DNA of 64,000 nt, taken from positions 83,917-147,916 of the forward strand of contig CACEKE010000002.1 of assembly GCA_902560075.1 (NCBI GenBank), read 5' to 3'. Source of the DNA: an uncultured Pelagibacteraceae bacterium. GTDB lineage: Bacteria > Pseudomonadota > Alphaproteobacteria > Pelagibacterales > Pelagibacteraceae. The notes under the pieces were generated by a model. The model did not search any database. It was not told where the DNA came from and saw only the letters and a list, made by a program, of their open reading frames with translations. Below are positions 40,153 to 47,662 of the stretch, piece by piece. The stretch's first letter is position 1, and every line of letters begins with the position of its first letter. A program made the position numbers and the translations under genes.

Positions 40153-41547
40153 TTATAGACTCTTTATTATATCTTCAGTCATCTTTTTTGCATCTGCAAA
40201 TAACATTAAGGTATTATCTCTATAAAAAAGGTCATTATCTATGCCTGCATAACCAGGTGACAAACTTCTTTTTACAAATAAGACTGATTTTGATTTCTCT
40301 ACATCTAGTATTGGCATACCGTAAATAGGAGATTGTGGATCAGACTTTGCAACTGGGTTAGTGACATCATTAGCTCCAATGACATATGCAACATCACAAT
40401 TTGCAAAATCATTATTTATTTCCTCTAATTCGAAGACTTCATCGTATGGGACATTAGCCTCAGCTAATAAGACATTCATATGACCTGGCATTCTTCCAGC
40501 AACAGGATGAATTGCGTATGTTACTTTAACACCATTTTTTTTTAAAGCATCTACCATTTCTCTTAAAGCATGCTGCGCTTGTGCTACAGCCATGCCGTAA
40601 CCTGGAACAATAATTACTGAAGATGCATTCTTCATTAAAAATGCCGCGTCATCTGAGTTTCCGCTCTTAACTGGCTTTTGCTCTTTTGAGGATGACTTAA
40701 GTGACTCCTCTGTAGCTCCCCATCCACCAAGTATCACATTGAAAAAAGATCTATTCATTCCTTTGCACATTATATATGATAAAATCGCTCCGGATGAACC
40801 AACCAAAGCACCTGTAATTATTAAGGCACTATTCTCAAGCGTGAAACCAATACCAGCGGCTGCCCATCCTGAATAAGAATTTAACATAGATATTACAACT
40901 GGCATATCTGCACCACCAATTGGAATAATCAATAAAATACCTACTAAAAATGAGATCGTTATTATTGTCCAAAATAAATTATTATCTTGCGTCACACATA
41001 GATAATAAATTAAACCCACAAGAGATAAACCAAGTAGTAAATTTAAATAATGTTGTCCTACAAATGTTATTGGCGATCCAGACATTATTCCCCTTAACTT
41101 TAAGAAAGCGATGATGGATCCTGTAAAAGTTATTGCGCCTATCGATGCTCCTAAAGACATTTCAATTAGGCTAGCAATTTTAATACTACCAACTGTTCCA
41201 AGACCGAAAACCTCTGGATTTAAAAATGCGGAAATGGCAACAAAAACAGCGGCTAGTCCAACTAAGCTATGAAAACCTGCAACTAACTCTGGCATTGCTG
41301 TCATAGGAATTTTAAAAGCGATAAAGGCTCCAATTGACCCACCAATAAGTAGAAAAACAATTAGATAAAGGAAACCTGTTGAGAAATTACCTACAGACAA
41401 GATAGTAACACTCACAGCGATTGCCATACCAACAATACCAAATAAGTTACCTCGTCTTGATGTCTCAGGTGAAGATAGGCCTCTTAATGCTAATATGAAT
41501 AAAACTCCTGAAATTAGATAGAAAATCGCTAATATATTTGCTGTCAT
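40153..41547 (-). CDS. pntB: NAD(P) transhydrogenase beta subunit
   Basis: This 464-residue protein has eight or nine membrane helices in the first 260 residues (including the GGADMPVVISMLNSYSGWAAA proton-path segment) and a C-terminal NADP(H) domain (about 290-464) with VPGYGMAVAQAQHALREM, YAIHPVAGRMPGHMNVLLAEANVPYD-type residues and VIGANDVTNPVAKSD. It couples hydride transfer between NADH and NADP to the proton gradient. Confidence 0.96.
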   Translation of the reverse strand: MTANILAIFYLISGVLFILALRGLSSPETSRRGNLFGIVGMAIAVSVTILSVGNFSTGFLYLIVFLLIGGSIGAFIAFKIPMTAMPELVAGFHSLVGLAAVFVAISAFLNPEVFGLGTVGSIKIASLIEMSLGASIGAITFTGSIIAFLKLRGIMSGSPITFVGQHYLNLLLGLSLVGLIYYLCVTQDNNLFWTIITISFLVGILLIIPIGGADMPVVISMLNSYSGWAAAGIGFTLENSALIITGALVGSSGAILSYIMCKGMNRSFFNVILGGWGATEESLKSSSKEQKPVKSGNSDDAAFLMKNASSVIIVPGYGMAVAQAQHALREMVDALKKNGVKVTYAIHPVAGRMPGHMNVLLAEANVPYDEVFELEEINNDFANCDVAYVIGANDVTNPVAKSDPQSPIYGMPILDVEKSKSVLFVKRSLSPGYAGIDNDLFYRDNTLMLFADAKKMTEDIIKSL

Positions 41548-41549
41548 TT

Positions 41550-41858
41550 CTATTTATCTTTCTTTTTCTTTTTATACATTGCTAACATTCTTTGTGTTAC
41601 AAGGAATCCTCCAAAAATGTTTACTGCTGCTAAAACTATTGCTAAAAAACCATAAATATTTGAAACCTCAAATATTTTAATATTATCTCCTGCTAATGCT
41701 GCAATTATTGCTCCTACAATTATTACTGAAGAAATTGCATTTGTGACAGACATCAAAGGCGTATGTAAAGAGGGTGTTACACTCCAAACTACATAGTACC
41801 CTACAAAAATCGACAAAATAAAAATACTTAATCTAAATATAAAGGGATCTATTTCCAT
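41550..41858 (-). CDS. pntAb: NAD(P) transhydrogenase alpha subunit, membrane part
   Basis: This 102-residue protein has three or four hydrophobic helices. The motif GYYVVWSVTPSLHTPLMSVTNAIS near residues 20-43 is the conserved PntA C-terminal membrane domain. It is encoded separately from the NAD-binding part, the three-subunit layout known from Rhodospirillum and other Alphaproteobacteria. Gaps on both sides are 1-2 bases. Confidence 0.95.
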   Translation of the reverse strand: MEIDPFIFRLSIFILSIFVGYYVVWSVTPSLHTPLMSVTNAISSVIIVGAIIAALAGDNIKIFEVSNIYGFLAIVLAAVNIFGGFLVTQRMLAMYKKKKKDK

Positions 41859-41859
41859 A

Positions 41860-42945
41860 CTATTTAACCAATGTTTTACTTACTATCTCATCCTCTAAGT
41901 TTATGTTAATTTTTTTATTATCTTTATCATAAAGATTCAGAACAAAATTAAACAAATTTTTTGCGTATAAATTTGAAGCAGATGTTGGTAATTTATTTAA
42001 AATTGTACTTTCACCAACAATTGTAACACCATTTTTTTCTATAATTTTGTCAGCCTCAGTAAATGCAGCATTTCCACCCTGTGATGCTGCTAGGTCGTAA
42101 ATGACCGAGCCAGGTTTCATATTCTCAATCATGTTTTCTTGGATGATTTTTGGAGCCTTTTTACCTGGAATCAATGCAGTACATATTACTACATCAATTT
42201 TTTTAAGTGTTTCCGCAAGAAGTTCCTCCTGTTTCTTTTTGAATTCTTCAGAGGCTTCCTTAGCATAACCCCCTTCGGTTTCTAAATTTTCAGCACCCTC
42301 TACAACTAAAAATTTTCCTCCTAAACTTTCAACTTGTTCTTTTGAGGCTAATCTAACATCAGTTGCAAAAACTATTGCCCCCATTCTTTTAGCAGTTGCT
42401 ATTGCTTGTAGCCCTGCAACTCCTGCACCAACAACTAGTACTTTAGCTGCAGAAATTGTTCCAGCCGCTGTCATCATCATTGGTATTGCCTTTTTAAACA
42501 TAGCAAAAGAATCTACAACTGCTTTGTAACCTGCAAGGTTTGCTTGCGAAGATAAAATATCCATTGATTGAGCTCGAGTTATTCTTGGTAAAAGTTCCAT
42601 AGAAAATACATTTATTTTCTTATTTGAGATACTACTAATTAATTCTTTATTTGATGAAGAGTTAAAATTGCCAATTAATATTTTATCCTCTTTTAGAAGA
42701 TTGGTGCTTTTTTCATCAAGTAAATTAAGTTGTAATATTATATTTGACTGATCTAAAACATTTTCACGGCTGTCAATTTTACATCCTTCGTCTAAAAATT
42801 CTTTGTCCATGATTCCAAGATGAGATGCTAGATCTTTTTCTATCATTACCTCAAAACCATTCGAAATATATTTTTTTGCTATTTCTGGTGTAATCGAAAT
42901 TCTTTTTTCTAATTCTTTGTTTTCTGAAACTGTCCCAATGATCAT
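41860..42945 (-). CDS. pntAa: NAD(P) transhydrogenase alpha subunit, NAD-binding part
   Basis: This 361-residue soluble protein belongs to the AlaDH/PNT family: KRISITPEIAKKYISNGFEV at the N-terminus, MELLPRITRAQSMDILSSQ near residue 121, and the Rossmann motif VLVVGAGVAGLQAIATAKRMGA near 170 followed by ATDVR. It hydride-couples with PntB across the membrane dimer. It lies 3 bases after rpmJ. Confidence 0.96.
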   Translation of the reverse strand: MIIGTVSENKELEKRISITPEIAKKYISNGFEVMIEKDLASHLGIMDKEFLDEGCKIDSRENVLDQSNIILQLNLLDEKSTNLLKEDKILIGNFNSSSNKELISSISNKKINVFSMELLPRITRAQSMDILSSQANLAGYKAVVDSFAMFKKAIPMMMTAAGTISAAKVLVVGAGVAGLQAIATAKRMGAIVFATDVRLASKEQVESLGGKFLVVEGAENLETEGGYAKEASEEFKKKQEELLAETLKKIDVVICTALIPGKKAPKIIQENMIENMKPGSVIYDLAASQGGNAAFTEADKIIEKNGVTIVGESTILNKLPTSASNLYAKNLFNFVLNLYDKDNKKININLEDEIVSKTLVK

Positions 42946-42948
42946 AGC

Positions 42949-43074
42949 TTATTTTTGTCTTGCTTTAAATTTTGGATTTTTTTTATTTATTATATAAACC
43001 CTGCCTCTTCTTTTGACTAGTTTTGAATTTAAGTCTCTTTTTTTTAAGGATTTTAGTGAGCTTGCAATTTTCAT
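42949..43074 (-). CDS. rpmJ: Ribosomal protein bL36 (zinc-free form)
   Basis: This 41-residue protein begins [14 protein letters not shown] and ends [11 protein letters not shown], with [12 protein letters not shown] in the middle, matching alphaproteobacterial L36. It has no cysteine, so the zinc ribbon of C+ L36 is absent. The start forms an ATGA overlap with the epimerase stop, and the stop is 3 bases before pntAa, so translation here looks coupled. Confidence 0.93.
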   Translation of the reverse strand: MKIASSLKSLKKRDLNSKLVKRRGRVYIINKKNPKFKARQK

Positions 43075-43958
43075 TTTTTATATCTTTTAATAAATGAATT
43101 TATATAGTCTTTCAATTGTATTTTACCGTATCTCTTATGAACTTTATTGTTATATGACAAATTGGTCAAAGCTGACGCATACCTCTCGCCGGCTCTTTTA
43201 GGTAAAAATTTGATCTTTGCTTTAAAAATTTTTGCAACTTGCAGTATTGAGTAAATTTTTCTATTAGAGATACTATAATGAAGACATTTATTATTTTTCC
43301 AAGCCTCAAAACAAGTCTGAATTGTGTCATCGATATGAGTAAATCTTCGTGTTTGTGATCCCGGTCTAACAACGGTTAATGGTTTTTTTTTAATAAAACA
43401 ATTTTCGAATATACCAATTACAGTTGCCATGTCGCCTATTTTAATTTGCCTAGGTCCATAAACATTGTAAAAATATATAACTTCAAATTTAAATTTAAAC
43501 CACTTTTTTAAATTTTCTAAGAGTTCCAAATTTTTTGCTTTAGTAAAAGCATACGGCGATAAATTTTTATCTTTTCCTAAATTTCCTAAGCTTGCAGATG
43601 TGGCTGAATAAATTAGTTTTATTTTATTATCCAAACAAAACTTAAAAACTTCTTTAGTACCAATGGAATTAGATTCATAGCATTTATCAAAGCTTTTAAA
43701 ACTTTGATATATTCTTGCAAATTCTCCAAAATGAAAAATTGTATGTATATGTTTTTTATATTTACTTAGTAACTTATGAATATTTTTTGTATCACCTATA
43801 ATATATTTTATTCTTTTGTTATTTAAATGATTTCTTTTTGAACCGCTTGAATAATTGTCTAGACTTATTAATTTAAATTTAGTTTTTTTTATGAGAAATT
43901 CCAAAAGGTTTGTTCCAACGAAACCAGCTCCACCTGTAACAACTAAAATTTTATTCAT
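43071..43958 (-). CDS. NAD-dependent epimerase/dehydratase (GalE/WcaG family)
   Basis: This 295-residue short-chain dehydrogenase has the NAD-binding [17 protein letters not shown], the catalytic serine region [11 protein letters not shown] near residue 118 and the [10 protein letters not shown] (YxxxK) motif near 137. FYNVYGPRQ and [13 protein letters not shown] are typical of UDP-glucose/UDP-GlcNAc 4-epimerase relatives. The exact sugar is unknown. The ATG is only about 6 bases from the 3' end of 5S rRNA and the stop overlaps rpmJ, so an accessory surface gene sits inside a ribosomal transcription unit. Confidence 0.87.
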   Translation of the reverse strand: MNKILVVTGGAGFVGTNLLEFLIKKTKFKLISLDNYSSGSKRNHLNNKRIKYIIGDTKNIHKLLSKYKKHIHTIFHFGEFARIYQSFKSFDKCYESNSIGTKEVFKFCLDNKIKLIYSATSASLGNLGKDKNLSPYAFTKAKNLELLENLKKWFKFKFEVIYFYNVYGPRQIKIGDMATVIGIFENCFIKKKPLTVVRPGSQTRRFTHIDDTIQTCFEAWKNNKCLHYSISNRKIYSILQVAKIFKAKIKFLPKRAGERYASALTNLSYNNKVHKRYGKIQLKDYINSFIKRYKK

Positions 43959-43964
43959 TTAGAT

Positions 43965-44083
43965 AAGCCTGGCAACGTCCTACTCTTCCGTGTCTTAAGA
44001 CAAAGTACCATCGGCGCAGAAAGGCTTGACTTCCGAGTTCGGAATGGGATCGGGTATTACCCTTTCGCAATAATCACCAGGCA
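43965..44083 (-). rRNA. rrf: 5S ribosomal RNA
   Basis: About 119 bases on the minus strand. The terminal stem is GCCTGG at the 5' end with CCAGGC at the 3' end. Internal 5S signatures are present: CCGATCCCATTCCGAACTCG and GCCGATGGTACT-type residues. 16S and 23S genes are not in the window, so this 5S gene is separate from the rest of the rRNA operon, as reported for SAR11. Ends are given to within a few bases. Confidence 0.95.
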
Positions 44084-44088
44084 TGCAG

Positions 44089-44116
44089 TTTATATATAAA
44101 AAAAAATTATTGTAAA
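44089..44116 (-). promoter_or_regulatory. Candidate promoter of the orphan 5S rRNA gene
   Basis: On the minus strand TTTACA (44,116-44,111) and TATAAA (44,094-44,089) are 16 bases apart. The -10 box ends about 5 bases before the mature 5S end, which fits transcription starting at or next to 5S. The remainder of the gap to 44,199 shows only a loose TTGGCA at 44,137 on the plus strand. Confidence 0.5.
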
Positions 44117-44199
44117 GCTTGTTATTTAATAAAAAATTGGCACCTTTTTAATAATATCTTGTATTAATAAATAACATTTATAAAAATATAAATTCTATT

Positions 44200-45444
44200 A
44201 TGAATTTATTTTTATCAAGTAATAAAAATTTAATAATTCTTAGTTTTTTACTAGCTATATTACCAATTAGTCTACTATCAGGATCATTAATTATAAATTT
44301 AATTACCTCAATAATATCAATTATTTTTATTTTTGAATTACTTATTAAAAAAAAATTAAATTTTCTAAATAACTGGAGTTTCTATTTACTTTTATTTTTG
44401 TGGTCATCATTTTTGATAAATTTAATTTTTAGTCAAGATAGCTCCTTAAGTGTTTTTAGGACCGTGGGATTTGTAAGGTTTATTATTTTAGTTCAGGTAA
44501 TAAGGTATGTATTTTTAGCAAATGATACAAAGTACAAAGAATTAATATTAAAATCTTGGTTGTTAATATTTTTAGTTGTAAACCTCGATCTTCTAATTGA
44601 ATATTTTTCAGGAAAAAATATATTTGGTTACAAATCAACTATAGACGGAAGATTAGCAAGTTTTTTAGATGATGAACTTAAGATTGGAGGATATTATTTT
44701 GGATTTTGCCTGCTATCTTTAGCAACAGTCTATAGTTATTTTAGAAGAGATTACAAAACTATTTTTGGATTTGCGATATCATTTTTAATAATAGCTTTTT
44801 TAATAGGTGAAAGATCAAACTTTATAAAAATATTATTTTCGATATTATGTGTTTTATTTTTTTATTTTAAAGAACATAAATTTAAATTAGTATTTTTATC
44901 TTTAATTTGTGCGATTATTTTTAGTACAATCATTTACCAAAACGAAAATCTAAAATATAGATACTTTTCACAATGGAATAAAAATAATGTTAAAACAAAC
45001 ATTTATTTTACACATTATAAAACTGCGATACTTGTTTTTAAAAAATATCCTATTTTTGGGTCAGGTATTAAAAATTTCAGGATTGAAGTAAAAAAAATTA
45101 TTGAGGAAGAATTTAAAGATGATGATAACTATAATAACTCGCACGTAATAACTACACATCCACATCAAATTAATTTTGAAATACTTTCGGAAACAGGTAT
45201 ATTTGGTTTAACTTGTTTTTTGATATTTTTTTTAGTCACTTTTATTTTTGCTTTCAAAAAAATATTAAAAAAAAATGATTTTTTTTTAATAGTTTCAACA
45301 ATTTTTTGTCTTATTTATATTAATCCTATACTACCATCTGGAAGTTTTTTTACCACTTATGGAGCAACAATTTTTTGGACAAACTATGGTGTTATGGTTT
45401 CTTATTTGGGCTCTAAGAAGAAATTAATAAACTTAGTTAAATAG
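44200..45444 (+). CDS. O-antigen ligase/polymerase family membrane protein
   Basis: This 414-residue protein has about ten to twelve hydrophobic segments and a large loop near residues 270-340. The loop motif THPHQINFEILSETGIFGL (His near the start, then Gly-x-x-Gly after the next helix) and the short RTVGFVRFIILV region are typical of WaaL/Wzy proteins. These join or polymerise undecaprenyl-linked glycans in the periplasm. It is the first gene of the accessory block. Its 3' end overlaps that of the convergent glycosyltransferase by 43 bases. Confidence 0.82.
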   Translation: MNLFLSSNKNLIILSFLLAILPISLLSGSLIINLITSIISIIFIFELLIKKKLNFLNNWSFYLLLFLWSSFLINLIFSQDSSLSVFRTVGFVRFIILVQVIRYVFLANDTKYKELILKSWLLIFLVVNLDLLIEYFSGKNIFGYKSTIDGRLASFLDDELKIGGYYFGFCLLSLATVYSYFRRDYKTIFGFAISFLIIAFLIGERSNFIKILFSILCVLFFYFKEHKFKLVFLSLICAIIFSTIIYQNENLKYRYFSQWNKNNVKTNIYFTHYKTAILVFKKYPIFGSGIKNFRIEVKKIIEEEFKDDDNYNNSHVITTHPHQINFEILSETGIFGLTCFLIFFLVTFIFAFKKILKKNDFFLIVSTIFCLIYINPILPSGSFFTTYGATIFWTNYGVMVSYLGSKKKLINLVK

Positions 45445-46187
45445 AAGTCTGGTCCTTTTTTAAATTCAATCTTAAATATTTTTAAAAGATACTGCATATA
45501 ATTAAAAGCCTCCATTCTTTTTATCCACCACTTTTTTCTATATTTTTTATAATTTGATGTGATCCCATTAGAATTAGTATTATAAATTGTGTAACTTTGT
45601 TTTACAAAAGAAAATTCTTTCTTTAGATGTGAATATATCGAAATTCTAGCATCTATCTCTAAATTAGGAAATTTTTTTGGCAAAATTACCTTTAAAAAAT
45701 TTTTAAAGTAGGTTTTTCTTACTGCTATTGTGCTTGTTGGAAAAAATCTTGGCCAAACTGTTTCAATACATTTTCTTTTTTTTAAAAATAATTTTTTTTT
45801 AGTAGAACTATCAATTGGTGTATCTTGAATAAAGTTTAATTTTTTATTTTTTTTAAATAATTTACAAATATTTAAAATTTTATTTTTTTTATATTCGTCA
45901 TCACTATCTAACAAAAAAATTATCTCCCCTCTTGAGACTTTGATCAATTGGATTATAGCATATATTTGATTTAGTGGCGCGGATTTAAACATTTTTTTTT
46001 TATTTTTTATTAATTTAAAATTTTTAAATTTTTTAATCTCAGACAAAGAATTATCTGTGGAGCAGTCATCAAAGATAATTACTTCTTTATCTTTAAAACT
46101 TTGATTTTTACAGGAATTAAGAGTTTTTTTTAGAAATTTATCTTTATTAAAGTTAGTAATTAGAACAGATGCAAACACTTTTTTCAT
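45402..46187 (-). CDS. Family 2 glycosyltransferase
   Basis: This 261-residue GT-A protein opens with ASVLITNFNKDKFLKKTLNSC and VIIFDDCSTDNSLSEIKKF; the metal-binding DxD is in IIFLLDSDDEYKKNKI near residue 95. It transfers a sugar from an NDP-sugar; donor and acceptor cannot be inferred. It lies alone on the minus strand, between the O-antigen ligase-like gene and the pyrophosphatase. Confidence 0.88.
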   Translation of the reverse strand: MKKVFASVLITNFNKDKFLKKTLNSCKNQSFKDKEVIIFDDCSTDNSLSEIKKFKNFKLIKNKKKMFKSAPLNQIYAIIQLIKVSRGEIIFLLDSDDEYKKNKILNICKLFKKNKKLNFIQDTPIDSSTKKKLFLKKRKCIETVWPRFFPTSTIAVRKTYFKNFLKVILPKKFPNLEIDARISIYSHLKKEFSFVKQSYTIYNTNSNGITSNYKKYRKKWWIKRMEAFNYMQYLLKIFKIEFKKGPDFYLTKFINFFLEPK

Positions 46188-46265
46188 TAACTTATTTATA
46201 TATTATATTTTAGATTAACCAATATTTGTAATTTTGTTTTTTATTATCTATAAAGAATTTATTTT

Positions 46266-46946
46266 ATGATGACAAAAAAAATTTCATTAATCATACTTTT
46301 AAATTTAGTCATTTTTTTACTTAAATCACAGAGTTTATCATTTGAGAATAAAATCATTGGTGATAAAAATTTTTTTCACGAATATAATTCAACTAATAAC
46401 GATGGAACAATCAATGTCATTGTTGAAATACCTGCGGGAGATAATGATAAGTGGGAATTGTGGAAAAAAGACGGTTCTATTCGATGGGAATTTCAGAATA
46501 ATAGTTTTAGAAAAATTAAGTACTTGCCATATATATCTAATTATGGATTTGTACCACAAACATTATTCTCTAAAGAGATAGGCGGAGATGGAGATCCTAT
46601 TGATGTTATTCTATTAGGCGAAAGATTAGAAAGAGGTTCAGTTATTAAAAGTAAAATCATAGGAGTAATAAATATGAAAGATGAGGGCAGGCTTGATAGT
46701 AAAATAGTTGCGATAAATCAAAATAGTTATGTTTTTAACTCCTCAATTATAAACAATTTTAATGATTTGAATAGAAATTATCCTGGAGCGTTAGAGATAA
46801 TTGAATTATGGTTTCAAAATTACAAATTAAATAATAATATTTTAATTAGCGGTTATGGCAATGTTAATGATGCAAAAAATTTAATTAATAAGTCAAAAAA
46901 ACCATATAAGTTAATAAAAGGGTTTTGGGAGAATAATAAGAAATAG
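46266..46946 (+). CDS. Exported family I inorganic pyrophosphatase
   Basis: This 226-residue protein has an N-terminal hydrophobic stretch (KISLIILLNLVIFLLKSQS, residues 5-23) that reads as a signal peptide or anchor. The soluble family I pyrophosphatase fold follows: VIVEIPAGDNDKWELWKKDG, YLPYISNYGFVPQTL near 86, the metal site GGDGDPIDVILLG (about 106-118) and KDEGRLDSKIVAI. Catalytic acidic residues appear intact. Most family I enzymes are cytosolic, so the signal is unusual. It starts a plus-strand set with DUF4956, CotH and VTC genes, 2 bases before the next gene. Confidence 0.88.
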   Translation: MMTKKISLIILLNLVIFLLKSQSLSFENKIIGDKNFFHEYNSTNNDGTINVIVEIPAGDNDKWELWKKDGSIRWEFQNNSFRKIKYLPYISNYGFVPQTLFSKEIGGDGDPIDVILLGERLERGSVIKSKIIGVINMKDEGRLDSKIVAINQNSYVFNSSIINNFNDLNRNYPGALEIIELWFQNYKLNNNILISGYGNVNDAKNLINKSKKPYKLIKGFWENNKK

Positions 46947-46948
46947 CA

Positions 46949-47662
46949 ATGGAATTAGGAGTTCAAAACTTAGATAATTTTAAGGACTTTTTTTTAAATC
47001 AGTCTGTTGAAATAGATATATTCAGTTTTTTAATTTCGCTTTTGCTTTCAGCAATTCTAGCTTTACTGGTTAAGTATGTATACTTAAAATGTGCAATGAC
47101 CTTAAGCAACAAAAGTTATTTTTCTGATCTTTTTGTCCCTTTGTCGATAACTACAACACTTATAATAACAGTTATAAAATTTTCATTAGCATTATCTCTT
47201 GGATTGGTAGGGGCTTTATCTATTGTAAGATTTAGGGCAGCAATTAAAGAACCAGAAGAACTAATATATCTTTTTTTAATTATAGGTATTGGTTTAGCAT
47301 GTGGTGCTAATCAATATATTGTGGGAATTTCAGCAACAATATTTATAATTATAACATTATTTATTTTTAGTAAATTCAGAAGATCAGATGTCCATATGTC
47401 TGACACAAAAAATATAAATGTTTTGCAGCTAGAGATTAAAAACAAATCTATAAGTTTACAAAAAATTTTAAAGATTTTAGAAAAGGATACCAACTATCTA
47501 AACCTAAAATCATCGACGATATTAGAAAATACAGAAGTATATTTATTTTGGGTTGAATTTAAAAATAAAAAGGCAGAATTGAAATCAATTGATCGAATTA
47601 GAGATTTAGACCAGAAAGATATCATCGCATCATTTTATTCAAATGAAAATTTAAGTGAATAA
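46949..47662 (+). CDS. DUF4956 membrane protein
   Basis: This 237-residue protein has about four hydrophobic segments (residues 24-46, 62-95, 104-120, 122-140) and a soluble C-terminal half. The hallmark GLVGALSIVRFRAAIKEPEE is at 85-104. DUF4956 proteins have no settled function, but the family is often found beside CotH and VTC-domain genes, as here. Gaps are 2 bases before and 0 after, so the genes are tightly coupled. Confidence 0.88.
   Translation: MELGVQNLDNFKDFFLNQSVEIDIFSFLISLLLSAILALLVKYVYLKCAMTLSNKSYFSDLFVPLSITTTLIITVIKFSLALSLGLVGALSIVRFRAAIKEPEELIYLFLIIGIGLACGANQYIVGISATIFIIITLFIFSKFRRSDVHMSDTKNINVLQLEIKNKSISLQKILKILEKDTNYLNLKSSTILENTEVYLFWVEFKNKKAELKSIDRIRDLDQKDIIASFYSNENLSE

Noticed and set aside
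44137..44165. TTGGCA plus an AT-rich element before the O-antigen ligase-like gene
   Set aside because: No good -10 box at proper spacing, and no match to the downstream half of a sigma-54 site; any promoter here is undefined.
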